The position numbers and the translations under genes are program-made. From assembly GCA_948146395.1 (NCBI GenBank), contig OX411543.1, forward strand, positions 48,956,517 to 49,020,516: a stretch of DNA of 64,000 bases. Reading direction: 5' to 3'. This DNA comes from Fragum whitleyi. Lineage: Eukaryota > Mollusca > Bivalvia > Cardiida > Cardiidae. Below the pieces are notes generated by a model. That model was given only the letters and a program-made list of their open reading frames with translations. It was not told the DNA's origin and searched no databases. Position 1 is the stretch's first letter. Each line of letters begins with the position of its first letter. This document shows positions 33,294-48,200 of this stretch, in pieces.

Positions 33294-36200
33294 GTAGGTG
33301 ACAAAAATGTAAAAGAAAATTTTGTTAAAAATTTGTATTTTTTAAAGTTGGATATCTCGGGCTCTGTAAATAGCTAATTTTATCTATCTTTTCACAAAAC
33401 TGGAAATATTTTTGGTTGACAAAGGTTTTAGTAAAATCTAGCCTTAATTGAGCTATTTTTCACCTTACAATCTAAAATATGTTGAGGTCTAATTCTACTG
33501 CAGATGCACTACTAGTGTAAGAGATTGATAAAAAGAGCAGCTATGGATGGGACAGGCCACCCAGTCTAATGAGAATATTTCCCATAAGCGGTTTACCACA
33601 ACATCTCGGGTAAACTCGTGCACGACACAAACTGTTTATTTCCTGAGTTCAGTGGCGGTTTTGTTTAAAATCCAGTTTCAATGATCAAATACCTCATTGA
33701 CATTTTTCTTGGCTCCACTGAGCACAATATGCGCTAGGTGAGTTTTGCAATCACTTTGTATCATGCGTGCATCAGATGGCGTCATCCAGAGGTAGCCAAC
33801 ACCCCAGGTAGCTAACACGGGTTGGGATAGTGCAATATTACCATACAAGGGCGTAGCTCCCATTACGCAATTGCGTAATAAAAATAAATCCTCTTTCGAA
33901 AAATCCCGTTGATAAATGATCATAACATCGAAACTTCAGCTAATTCAAGCTGTAGTTACGATGTTTGATTATTCACCAACGCTCAAAACATATAATTGGG
34001 GAGCGGTGGATGGCATTAGTCTTTAGTTACAGTCGACATATCGCCTTTATCCTATATATTCTTTGGTGGTCGCCTTCGAAATGCGTAAAAATTTCGAAAT
34101 CCTAGCTACGCCTATGCCATAAATTAACAAAAGAAATGGCTACACATTTTTTTTTATCATAATATATATTATAGTCTATAATATATATTGTGATAAAAAA
34201 AAAGGGTGTAGACTTTTTTGTTAATTTATGGTAATATTACACTATCCCAACCCGTGTTAGCTACCTGTGTGTGGCGTCATCAAGTATTTTTATCTCCTTC
34301 CCACAACCGATTGGGCTTTGAACAACATTATCAAGCATGATTGCTCATTAGGTGGAACTTGATGGGTGGGGCTTTTGACTTCGAAATCTTTAAGTTAATA
34401 CCCCTTCATCCCAAAGTAATTCCCCCTATAATATTCCTTTGGTGATTTTTTATTTCAAAATTCTCGTGAAATTTGACCCCGCAAATATGGACACGACAGA
34501 TTATTTACGTGGAAAACTGAAAATAGCTCCTCCCAATGCAGTTGGAAAATTGCCAATAATGTATCATTGGTTGTATACAAATGTCAGTATTAAGTTAATT
34601 TGCCATGCCATTTGAAAATTATTGTAATGAACTGAGTGCACAGACAGATGCGATCCATTCAGGAAAAAGGATCCTCAACTCTAAATAGGTAGCCTTAACT
34701 GGCTGTATATTATAGACTGCTATCAGCCATTCATCTAAGGATAGGTCTCTCTAATTTGCATTTCTGCTGCAACTAACCTACGTCTTAACACCACTCCTTC
34801 TAGATCTAGAACTCCATGTATTGATATATTTTACAGAGATGACCTTTGCCTTGATTGAAGCTGCCTATGACAGGAATGGGGACTGTAAGCAGATTGTATG
34901 TGACTCATTGTTTAACCTTGGCAAGAGGAAACCAGAATTGGTCCTCAGTTCATGTCATAAATATCTACAGAAACACACAAAGGTTAGATATTGAAAGTTT
35001 GAGATTAGGCTGATTGCACTCGCTTGCATGTGGGATGTCAAATCAGGGAAAAACTGTTCACAAATCATACCCTGCTTTGCATTGCACTTGCATGCAAAGC
35101 AGGGTATGATGTGAAAACAGTTAGCACCATTTTGTCATCCTGAAGACGGGCGAGATCTTTTAAACCCTTATGTTGGAGTGTGACAATGTCAACCCTATCT
35201 GGTGAAAAGGCATGATTATATGGCATAGCAGTCAGTACCATGCAATTTTACTCATTTGGTTCTTGGTCACCCTCAATTGATAAATTTTTCATGAGAGACA
35301 TGACATTTATTTATTTTAGACACAATGTTCCTGAATATTTACCACAAGCATAGCTTGTTTGAATTCAATTGTACATATGTAAAAATGTGAAAAAGATTTC
35401 ATCAGATCCCAGAAGCATCAATTTGATGAGGGTGAAGCCTAGCTTCTATAACCTAGCCCTTGATCTCTCTTATAAGCTGAAAGAGATTCTATATTTCTCT
35501 CTAGCTCTTTCTCTTCGACATAGGGTTAATTAAAGTTTTTGAGGGTGTTTACATTTGCAGACACTCAGAAAATAATTTAACCCTTGTCATGCTGAACCCG
35601 GAATACTCCTGTTTTGGCAGGAGGCATGGCTAAAGATCAGCCTGCACACATGTGCAGTCAGTGATCTCTGTCAATACCACCTGATTTTCCTTTATAAATC
35701 AAATAAGTTTGAAAAATTATATTTTCACAATAAAAACTTGCAATCAGGGAAACCAGTAAATTCAGCACTTTGATTTTGATGCATTTTTGCCAAGGATTTT
35801 TATTCAACATGACAAGGGTTAACATTCCAGTGCATATATAGAACTTAAGGGCATTTAAAGAATGTGAGGGGGTTTCCACAAGCAAGACTGTTAACCCTAG
35901 TCATGCTGAATAATTTTTCACTTAAATTTTTTTTATCAAAATCAAAGGGCAAAAAGCGATAAAACACTTCTGGTTTATAAGGGAGAAACAGGTGGTGTAG
36001 ACTAACATCAGACTGCACACATGTGCAGGTTGATGTTGGTCTATAGCTCCTGCCACAGTAGGAATATTCCGGGTTCAGCAGGACAAGGGTTAATACCCTC
36101 AAAAACATAAATTGACGCCGTTATTACTACAGTATTCATTCAAACCAAAAAGACAAAAATAGTGAAAGGAAATGTTTAAGAATTAGCTCTAGATCTCCAA

Positions 36201-39200
36201 ATTGGTGGGAAAATTGTGTTCTGCAATGCACAGATACCGATACATGTACTTTTGTACACAACAATACTGCTCAATAAAATTAATGATTTCAAAAAATTTG
36301 GCACAAAAATGAGATTCGCCTTTTCACTTTCGCTCAATATTCTGCATTTCAGTTGCCTGAAGGCCACAGAGTTGCTGTTCTACAAAGTATGGAGAGAATC
36401 ATCAATGAGAGACTAGAAGTTCTGGATAAAAAGCTAGCCGTTGATATCATTACACAGGCATCCAATGAGCTTACTGAATCAAAGGTTAATTGTATCAAAT
36501 TGGTTTCTTACCATTAATTTCTGTCCTAAACTATGGAAGTTAGACTTTTTTTCAGCTCAATATATTAAATGAAGATGATATTCTTTGAAAAAGGGATGCA
36601 TAGTTGTCATTGTAAGTATTGTTAAGAGTTGAAAGTAATAATGTACGCATTTCACTGTTTCTCTTTGATTGGATATTGACTAAAAGCTTACATGTGACTT
36701 TTGTACATAATAAATCAAATAATTTGTATTATATGAATTGTGTATAAATAATTGCATGAATTGCATGAAATCCTAGCTGAATAGAAATCATGCCAATTTT
36801 TCCACTGGGAAACTTATAGGTATACTTTTGGGGTGATCAGCACTGAGCAGAGATGAAATAGCTTTCACATCTTTGCCAAGGTTTAAGGAATTTTTTTTCC
36901 AAATGTATGGAACACTCCAAGAGTTTTGATGGCAGACTACTGCAGATATTAAAGCATCTTTTGTCTTCAAGTATTACGGTCACTGGCATACAAATAAAAA
37001 AGTAAATCTTTGATGGGTAACCTTTACATTGTAACTACAGCAATATTAAATGGTTCAGGTCTAGTTCAAATGAATGGTTTGATTGGTGAATCATTATTTT
37101 GATTGACAGCCTACAGAGATCAGATTCTGCTCATTAGAATTCCTCCTTCAATGAAAAATTTATTTATCTGCAACTAAATATTTATTATCATATTAGTTGT
37201 TTTTTTTCACAAAGTTCAGAGAGTAGTCCCAGAATTGCAGACAGCAGAAAGCTGTGAAATATGAGGAATTGGATGCATTCGGAACACCACTCAGTCAATC
37301 TCACGATCAACCTCGGATGTACATAGACAGACTATTTTTGAAAATTAAGGGAAAACCTTGGAAAAACTCAAAGTCTGAGTTAAAATGGCATCTGCCCTAG
37401 AAACTTTGATTGAAAACATTCCATATTGCCAAAGCTACTCGTCACTAACAAGAAACCATTGTATCCTTTTACAAATATCTTTAGATTCTTAAATAACGGC
37501 TGTAAAAACTTAATTTTTGAGAATGACGAAACATTCTCAAAAATTAAGATTTTTCAGACATTATTTACTGTAAAAGATATCAATCTAATGATAACTCCGG
37601 TTGTTTCCACGCTAATTTTTCTTACACTGTTTCCGCCTAACAAAATGCACAATTTTGTTACATACCCATCCGCCTTACTTTCATCCGAGGTCTGTTGCAG
37701 TTTACAGAAATGTTCCAAATTGTAATGGATGAAATCCTTGTTTATATAAGATTTGCATAGTTTTGTCCTGTGTTCAGGATGTAGTCCCAGAATGGCAGAT
37801 GGCAGCAAGTGATGTGTTAGTGGCCCTTGGAAAGAAGTACTGTAATGAGGTCATGGATGAAATGTTAAAAAAGTTTCACCCATATGTATTGCCACATTTC
37901 TATATTGTACAGACTATAGCAAATTTGACTTCTGCTAATGGTAAGTTGGTTATCTGGAGGATTATTATTCCAATATTGCACATAAAATTCATGCAGTGAT
38001 GTCTGGTGTATTATAGGAACAGACTTCAATAATAGAATTGGTTCAATACAAATGAACCAAGACTGTAAATGTAATTATGTCCTCCCCCCTTCTAAGAAGA
38101 GGGGTATATTTCTTTGCCCTTGTTTGGTGGTCCTTCCATCTGTCCAACTGTAGACCATTTTTGTCTGGAGCTCAAAAAGTTTGCGATCCAGAATCATGAG
38201 ACTTCGCAAGGTGATAGATTTCATCAAGGAGAAGCACAGTGCAAGAGAACCATAACTCTGCTATTCATCTTCATTTAGTTATTGCCCTTCACTTAATTTC
38301 CTACTTGCTCTTATGGGAGTATAAATGTTTTACAACATCTCTTCTCACAAAAAGAATTTAGCAAAAATATGTTCTTCAAGTCAATACTGTCCCTTTTTAT
38401 GAGATTTTATACTGGTACAAATAGATGCAGGCAATAATGAAAAGATTGCACTTTTAAAAGATCAATTCTACATGGTTGAAAAAATGTGGCTAAAAGAGAA
38501 ATTGCTCTTTACAAGTAACCCTTTCTTTATCCATAGTATTTTCATAAATGTAATCCCCACGCTAAAGGGGACCATTTGGGTAGTGGGTCAAGTGTCGACC
38601 CTAGTCAGACTGTGAAGACTGCGCAGACTGACTAGGATCAAAATTTTTTGCACATTACTTATTTTCTGAATCTAGGATGATCAATTTACTTTCCAGTGAA
38701 AGATTTTTGAAATTTAACAGCTAATTGACCTGTACTAGAATTAATTTCTTTACTTATAACAGATTTCCCAAATGGTCCGTTTTCATGTGACAGGTTACAA
38801 ATATAAAATTCATGGAAATTGCCAATAGTAAAAAAAAAATGTAAGCAATTGTTCATGTTTAAATAAAAATAAGAATGTTCAATTTGTACGATTATCAATG
38901 ATACTCAAATCAAACCACTAATAATAAAGATTGAAGAATGAAAAATTAAAAGGATTTGAAAGAGACTGAGAAAAAATTTGTGTTTAAGGAATGAAATCCT
39001 TTGCTTTGTGTTAATAAGATGACTTTGTCTAACTATGTTCTAGTCTATGCGATGGTGCCCCACCAGGCAGCTCTACTTGGAACCATGTTGCCAATGTTAG
39101 GATTGGCAAAACATGACAATATGAGATGGGTGTTTGTCACTGGTAAGTCATGTTTAATTTTTTATGTCTATACCATGGTGTAACCATGTTACTAATGTTA

Positions 39201-42200
39201 GGATTGGCAAAACATAACAATATGAGATGGGTGTTTGTCACTGGTTAAGTCATGTTTACTGTTTTATGTCTATACTATGGTGTAACCATGTTACTAATGT
39301 TAGGATTGGCAAAACATGACAATATGAGATGGGTGTTTGTCACTGGTAAGTCATGTTTAATGTTTTATGTATATACCATGGTGTAACCATGTAACCAATG
39401 TTAGGATTGGCAAAACATGACAATATGAGATGGGTGTTTGTCACTGGTAAGTCATGTTTCATGTTTTATGTCTATACCATGGTGTAACCATATTACCAAT
39501 GTTAGGATTGGCAAAACATGACAATATGAGATGGGTGTTTGTCACTGGTTAAGTCATGTGTCATTTTTTATGTCTATACCATGGTGTAACCATGTTACTA
39601 ATGTTAGGATTGGCATAACATGACAATATGAGATGGGTGTTTGTCGATGGTTAAGTCATGTTTACTGTTTTATGTCTATACCATGGTGTAACCATGTTAC
39701 TAATGTTAGGATTGGCATAACATGACAATATGAGATGGGTGTTTGTCACTGGTTAGTCATGTAAAATGTTTAATTTCTTTACCATGGAAAACAAGCTTAT
39801 TAAATACAATCAAATAGAGTTTCTTTTGGCTTTTAAAAAGCATCTGTTTGTGACAAGCAATGTCTTTTTTAAAAGACCCGTGCTATATAAATGTTTTGGC
39901 ATTGTCTGTGTTGCTGCGTAAGATTGGCAGAAGCATTTCTCCTACATTTTTGGATGCTGCATGGGTTTCAAAACATTTTCCTCTATCATAAGCAGATGTG
40001 TTTAATGAACATAACAGCTTAAATTTATAGTTAAGTAAAAAGTCAAGGTTAAATGATGGAATTTAGCTTGTCTGGAGCATAATTCCTCTATTTGCGGGTG
40101 GATTTCAAAATAACATGGCCCAATAATTATTGTTCTATATGAACAGATATACAATGAGCTCAAACCTCAAGGTCATCCATCAAGATCAAATCTTGAACTT
40201 CAGCTTGTGTGGAGCATATGTCCTACATTTAGGAGATTGTTAAAAGCAATGTAAACCCCATTCAAACAAACAAACCGACATTAAAAGGTAAATTTCAAAA
40301 ATAACTTTTCACAATTCTTCTCCATGTGATAAAGATGTGCCATTTAAAAGAACTATTTTGATAGCTGTAAAGATGAAACTTGAAGGTCACAGGCCAAGGT
40401 TATATGTTGAAAGTTAGCCTTTCCAGAGAATTGATCTCTAATTCATTTAAAGATGGATTGATTACTTATTATTTGACAGGATTGTTCTCCATCATGTGTC
40501 ATTTGAAATAAACTTTTCTGATATCTTTATGTTTAAGGTCATGGGTCAAGGTCATATGTTGAAAATATAATTTTAAGGCAGCTGTTTTCATTTTGGTAAC
40601 ATTTTGCAAAAACTATAATTATGTATGGCTATAGGCGACACTTAAGTTAAAATGCCTTTTTCAGCAGGGTATCACATTTCAGTGTGTGTATTTCTGTTTA
40701 TTTATCATTACTACCATTTGAGCGACGTCGACAGAAGATTTTAGTTGTTATGGGGTATCGTGCAAGGATACATGACGAAACTACTGCTGAGATCCCCTAT
40801 GGTTCTTTAACATGCTCAATGTAAAGCACCGTCACAGGGGACCTTGGTTTAACATCTCATCCGAAAGACAGTTAGTTTGTTAGTGTGCCAGCCTGAGAAT
40901 CAAACACACATGATCAACCTACAATTGTTTTGAAGTCATGCTCTACCAACTATTCGAGCTATTCGAGCTTCATTTCAATGAAGAAACTTGTTAAAAAGCA
41001 TCGTTTGTTGTTACAGCCATATCCAAGTTTAGTGAAGCAGTGATAGAGTATTTAGCCAACATTGACAAGGCCCCATATCCCTTTATTGAGAAAGAAATGT
41101 TTTCATCAGAAATATTTTCGGCGTATGATGTCATATTTACAGATTGGATTCAGTCTAAAGATCCCAAGGTCAGTGTAAATATGTTATTTTAATCTATTCC
41201 TGCTCCATCACATTTTTGACATCCCTGAGAAAAAATTGTGAATAATGAAGAAATTGCTTGTAGCAAGCAAATTCTTCATTGTCCATAATGTTTTCTTCTG
41301 AAGTTTGTAAGATTTCATCAACCAATAGTGAATTCTGTTGAACTATAGAAATGCAGTTGCATCTCGTCATGAGACATCATAAGTTTTGAATCTCCAAAAT
41401 TTGATGTAAATATCAATTGCATTTGAATTAAGAAAGATTTAAGCATGAATCACTCAAGGTGAATTATTTATTAAGAAAATCTGAAGGTTTGAGCCCCACC
41501 TGAGATTGGTAGTGTACCATGGCAGGAAATTTCACCGACAAAGTCTCAGTCCACCCAGCTGTAAAAACCTAGGTGTATGATAAGATCTGGTATAAGTTAG
41601 GAACCACAATTGAAATAAGAATCTTTCAACTCTTTATCATGTTAACCTTGGGTATAAAAAAGGTGTTTACAAGTCCCTGACAGACGGACATTTGCTTAAA
41701 TCAACGGCTACCCCTTCTTACAGCTGGTTAGACTGGAAACGGCTTTGAAGTGTCTTGTCCATCAACACATATCGGTAAAGGTTGGGCTGTGACCAATTAG
41801 ATCATATGAGTTTAAGCATCTTAACCACTCGACCTTAGAGCTTAAAGTTTTGATTTAGTGCAAAAGCAATTAAGGATTGATCTATAACCAACATTGCTTG
41901 AGAGCAAGCCATAGATGCTAAGTTAAATCTTCATGCTTCATTTTAGGTTGAAGGACATTAGAAAAAGGATAATTAAAACAAGTTTTTTTTAAGACATTAA
42001 GGATATTGAATGAGTGGGCATGTAATACCAAATTTACAAATCTAGTCATCTATAAACAGATAAAAACGAGGCTGCACCAAGTTTTTATCTTTGTAAGATG
42101 ATGAGTTTAAAAATTCTGTATTTTATGAGCACAAGTTTGATATTCTATTTAAAATATGACCCGAATTTTAGCGAAAAATCGTCAAGTATATTTTAACTCT

Positions 42201-45200
42201 CCTGACTAAGGCCTTTTCATTATCCTTGTGAGTATGGAATTCTGTTTTACAGTTAAGACTAGCCATTGTTGAAGCCCTTGGTCACATGACACACTTGATG
42301 GCGCCACACAGACTTGTTGAACAGCTGCCAAAGATTCTCACTGGAATTCTGGGATTGTATAAGAGGCATTCTGAGCAATTTCATGTCACACAAGTAAGTT
42401 AAAAATTAGGATATCAACTCCTGAAAAGTAGATGTAACCATACTATGTGGTAGAGATATTGTTGGAAAAGAAGAAATTATCTTTGTACATGTATTTTCTC
42501 ATGTATAAATCTCATGTATAAATCATCGGTCAATAAATATAGGGACTGTAAAAGGAATGTTTCAGAAAATTCAAATGAGCCAGTGTGTGACATTTCTAAC
42601 AATTTCACATGTGCACAAAGCAAAGCTTCTGGCCAGCCTGTGCGTCTGCACAGGCTGACCAGGGTTTTCACTATGCACTATATAGGTTGATGAAGTCTGA
42701 ATCCCTCTTTTGGCAAGCAGCATATATTATTATTGCATTGTGTAGTGGTCTATTCTGCTTTCCATCTTTACCTCGCACATGTGTGAAATTGTTGGAAATG
42801 TCTCACATTGGCTCAAATACATTGCACAATATTCATGTGATAACATTTATATCTTGTTTAAACCATCTTTTGCTCGAGATACATTGAGGGGTGACAGCAC
42901 AATACAATTGTAAGTGTTTATACATTTATAGGCACAAACAATATTTTTTTACATTAACCCCTTGACATTTACTACTGGCTATCCTAGCTCAATGCCTTCG
43001 GCTTAACCAGACTTAGCTGTATAGTTGATAAAGAAGTCTTTAGACTACATCAAAATTGAGCCAGTGTGTGACATTTCCAATAATTTCGTATGTGCGCAAA
43101 GCAAAGACTCATGTCAGTCTGTGCATCTGCACAGTCTGACCAGAGTCTTCACTATGCGATTTGTAGATAAACAAGGTAATCAAAATATCTGTGGACAGTT
43201 TGGCAAACTTCTCATTACACTATGTGACTGTCTTGGCTTCTATATGTTTTTACCTCATGAAGGTGTCAAATTGTTGGAAATTTCATGCACAGGCTCAAAT
43301 ATTTTTATCATGCCTATTGGTATATTAATATACAAATCTACATAATTTTAAAGATCCAATATTTATCAAAAAGCTTTAAGGTCTAGATCAATTAAAAGAA
43401 TTTTGTCTATTTATCACAAATATCTGGGTTATATCACAAATAGAATATCAAATTTGTGTCCGTGAAATACCAAATTTATGAAACTTTCATCTAAAACAGA
43501 TAAAAACTCTGAGAATCCTTGTTTTTATCTATTTTTAAATGTGGTATTTCATGGCTACTCATTAAATATCCTCTATTTCTTTATATTTCAGGGGTTAGAC
43601 ATTGTTAAGGATGCTTTTTGTGAGGTAGATAGCACCATCCTAAAGACCCATTTAGAACATGTTTTAAATGCACTTTTGTATTTTACAGAGTTTTATCACC
43701 GTTCTGGATGCCATTTTGATTGCTTAGCACAAAACAGTTGTTACTACCTATAAACATATAGGCAGTCACAACTGTTCCGTGCTAAGCCATCAATTGGTGA
43801 GGAAAGCATCATCATCCTTCAGGCTGTTTCAAACAAACATTTTCCATATTTCAGGGTTTAAGCAATGTGCTGGATACCATTTGCAAGGAAGGCAGCACCA
43901 TCCTTGAGCCCTATTTAGAGCAGGTTTTGAATGCACTTTTCCCTCAGGTAAATATTTTTTTCATTGGTTTAAACTATTGCATCTATTGATCTAATTATGC
44001 CAACCACAAATCTTAGTCTAACTAAGTAACTACATTGAACACTTTTTATCAACGTGACCTGTGGCATGAAGAGATACTGTCAGGGATGTGAGATGTGTTA
44101 ACCCTTGTAAGACTGCAAGATCTGCACAGACTAACCAGGGTTGAAACTTTTCAAAAATAACTAATTTTCTGAATCTGGAAGGATTATTCTACATTCCTGT
44201 GTAAATATTTCTGAAATATACCTTCTGGTTGACCTATGCTGTATCCAATCCTTTTTGCAAGTAATCATTGTATGTAGTTCCTGATTGGTCACTTTTCTTG
44301 TAACAGGTCACAAATTCATTAAAACCAGGGATGTGTTTTAATGTGTTAAATAATGTTTCTTGGTTTACTTAGATCAATGTATTAATTGCGTGTTAAATTA
44401 AAAATGCAGTTTAACAGATGTACAGTTGATTAAAGCTACAGATGCATTATTACAGAATTGATATGATCATTTATCTTATAACTATACAAATATCTTTGTG
44501 ATAACATCCTCTATGATATTTTTTATGATATCACATAGTTATTTTTAGAACAATGATATAATGCGGTTATTTTAAGAAACATGCATTTCAATTAGAAACA
44601 TCAAAGAAAACAAGACAAATAGAGGTTATAAGATAAATATATTTAAACTTAAACTTAAACTTGGTAATTTGTTTAAACGCCTATTTCTACGTTAAAAACA
44701 TATTCAATGGCGTTGTAAATATATTACATACTTAGTGTATTGTATTAAAAAATATCTAACTCCGTTGTGAGAATTGATAATTATCTTGGCAGAGCCTCAA
44801 CAATTATCAATTCTCCCAACCTCCTTAGATATTTTCTTGTATACAAATCACTTAGTATGTATTATATATGTACTTGCTGGTTTACTGAAAATATTGCAAG
44901 AAACATTTTTAAAAACTGTTGATTTTATTCCTACAGGTATTTGCTCCCATAGACATGAATAATCCTCTTAGTATAAAGAACCACAACGAGGTCCTCAGGT
45001 GTTACCAGATAATTGGTAAGAAGTTTGGAATCTTCTGGCTAACTAATTTTATTGTCCCCCGCCATTCGGTGAATGGAATATATTAATGGTCTTCATCCAT
45101 CCTTCCATCCTTCCTTCGTTCCGTCATTCCGCTACTAAACTTATCCAGAGCAACTCTCCTAAAGTATAAAAGCTATCAACTTGAAACTTTATAGGTGGAT

Positions 45201-48200
45201 AGATCTCATGGAGGGGAATTGCAGTGCACAAGAACTATAATTTACCCTTGCTTGCATAATTTTGGAGTTATTGCCCTTTCATTGGGCTTCAGTTTCCTAT
45301 CAAGCTTTGATGGCGGGGGATGGCCATGTCCAACATGGCCCTTGTTTGCCTTTGTCATGCCTAAAATTTTGAAGCAGGTATCTATAGACAAAGATCAGTC
45401 TGCACATATACTATACAGACTGCAGAGGTCTACCATGGTGAATACTTTTTGCTTCAGCATATTTTCTTAATCTAGAATGATCAATCTATTTTCTAATAAA
45501 ACTTTGCAAGAATGAAATAACCCCGTCAAATATTTTTTATATTACACTAGTGGAATAACTATGCAATTGAGCTCAGACCAAATAGCAACGCTGTTTTGTA
45601 ACTGCGAAAATGATGTCATGATATATAGATCGTGACCTCAGTTTTAAATGGCGTTATAAGTTTCGCAGAAAATTGAAATGTTGATTTTCAAGAATGTTGA
45701 CAATTTTAGCAAAATTTGAGTTAAATTATTAAAAGAATATAAAATTTGTGCTCATAAAATACCAGATTAAACTCGTCACCTAAAACAGATAAAAACTCAG
45801 CACAGCCTGGTTTTTTACTGTTTATAGATGACTCATTTTATAAGTTGGTCAAATCTATTTTTCCAAATAAATTGCTACATGTGACATTTCCTATAATTTC
45901 AAACATGCACAAAGCATTAAGACTCTGCCAAGATTGCACAGTCTGGACATAGTTTTTACTGCTATGCACTATGTAGACATACATACAGAAGTTTTTATTC
46001 CCTCTTCATTTAGTCAGCAAATAATCTTATTGTATTGTGTAGTGGTGGTCTGAGTATGCTGCTCTATAGTTGTGCCCTTTCCTACAAATAGAATTTGTGT
46101 TCATGTCACATACATGTCTGATTGGTCACATGTATGTTTTAACCCTTGTCATGCTGAACCTAGATTATTCCTGCTTTGTCAGGAGCTATAAACAAACATC
46201 AGCCTGCACATATGTGCAGCCTGATGTTAGTCTTCACCACCTGTTTCTCACTTTCAAACCAGAATTGTCAATAGATTTAGTTTTACAAATAAAAATTGAC
46301 CAACAGTACCTTCAGTGCTTTTTGCCCTTTGTTTTTGATGAAAATTTTTAGCCAAAATTTATTCAGCATGACAAGGGTTATGGAAATGTCACTCACAGGT
46401 TCAGTTTTCTCATTTCAGCCAGATCGTTCTCTAGTAAACTGACTGGGGTACTTTTACAGAAGTTGGATCACAGCAATGAGAAGACCAAGATTGGAATACT
46501 CACAATATTTAAACATCTTATAAATGCTGCAAGTAAGGCTGGTGAAGCAAGAGTTTGCAGCTTGGCTGTTTTCATTGTTCTTATCTAGCTTTATTTTTAG
46601 TTATATTTTTAGACAAGTGAGCTTGTGCAGATTGACAAAGGTTGTAGCCCTTTGTGTTAATTAGATTATTTGCATCAATAAGATTGGATTCATACTGGTA
46701 CATTTTTTTGCTGATGTCTCATCTTCAACACTAGGGCAAAAAAAAAAAATAATAATATTACAAGTCCAGTCATAATACAAGTCATGATTAATAAAAGATC
46801 TCATGAATAATATCAAACCAATAGGTTCTACATAAAATAGAGTTTTAGTTTATGACATTGAAATGTCTTGTTTATTACAGCAACATATATGGAGGACAAA
46901 AGGGAGGTTATTCTGTCTGGACTGAAAAGTACATCACAGGAAAACAGTAATAAAGTAAATATTTGTGCTAGGTGAACTTTCAAAATAATTAATTACAATT
47001 TTGCCAATAATATTAAATCAATCTTCAATATTGCCTATACATGATAAAAAATATTGTGAATTATTTTTATCTACTACATCTACTACCATGTAGGATGTTT
47101 GCATTTCATGATAATTTAATTTTAATTGAGTTCACCAATATTTGTGTGTTCTGATTGGCTGAAAATTTAGTTTTATTCCCCAATGAAAACAATTTTGAGT
47201 ATGGGCTGTTTTGTAAGCTTACACAAAAAAGTCCTGTAAGAAATCTGTTTTTTAACTAACAAATCTTTACATTTTTGCTTCCTGGCATTAAATAATAAGA
47301 TATGAAATATGTTTGTTGATTTCATAAAGGTATGCAACTAAAAACCTTTCCACACTCATGTATGAATATGATTCGAGTGTGATAAGGTTCTTAGTTTCAC
47401 ACCTCAATGAAATCAACAAATACTCCTTATCTCTTAATCGCAAACAGCTTGTCATTGTTGTCTGCATTTTTAATAAATTGGACAAGTCCAAATCTTTTAG
47501 AAAATAGATTAAAAGATAAAGAGTAAAGGAAAAAGCACAATTTCAAGGGAGGTATTGCAACTTCACTGCTATTTTAGTTGCATAAGAAGCTAACTATGCT
47601 TAATAAAACCCTTATTTGCTATATGATCATTGTATTTAACCCTTTTGAGCTAGACAGGGGAAAAATTTGGAATGAATGATGGAAAAAAAATTATCAGTGT
47701 GCTTTTGGAAGAAGATTCAACCATTATATTTAAAGTATTCTTATTAATTTATCCTCAGGTAAAGAAAGCCATTGCAATGGTTGTCATGGCAATGGGTCAC
47801 CATAGTTACCTAGAGTTAGAAGGAGGTTCACAGATGATAGAATTTATTGTGGCCCAGTGTGCTCTTAAGGATGATCCGACTGTATGTATGATTCAGTAAT
47901 AACTTATTCTCCTGATTTTAAAGTTTGGTTTAGTAAGATGTTAGTGATTTGTACATTTTAATCAGTACAGCTTTCTTCCACAGAATTTAGGAGAAAGTAG
48001 ACAGTGGTAGGCTAAGATCAGACTGAACAATTGTGCAGGATGAACTTGGTCCATGTTGTCTAAACTGTGCTTAAAAAAGTATCAATTAATTTTCATGGCC
48101 ATATGGACTCTTTTCAAAAGAAAATTCATTAGCGATAACCATATTTTGAGGTAGTTTCTTAGGTTTCGCAAACATTCTTTTTGTTTTTATACAGAGTTGA

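Noticed and set aside
47672..47758. Open sequence directly upstream of MROH1 exon 12 (LEEDSTIIFKVFLLIYPQ) resembling the exon 8 end
   Set aside because: Similarity to exon 8 is weak and patchy, and a good acceptor at 47758 separates it from the conserved exon. Could be chance; a DNA alignment would decide.
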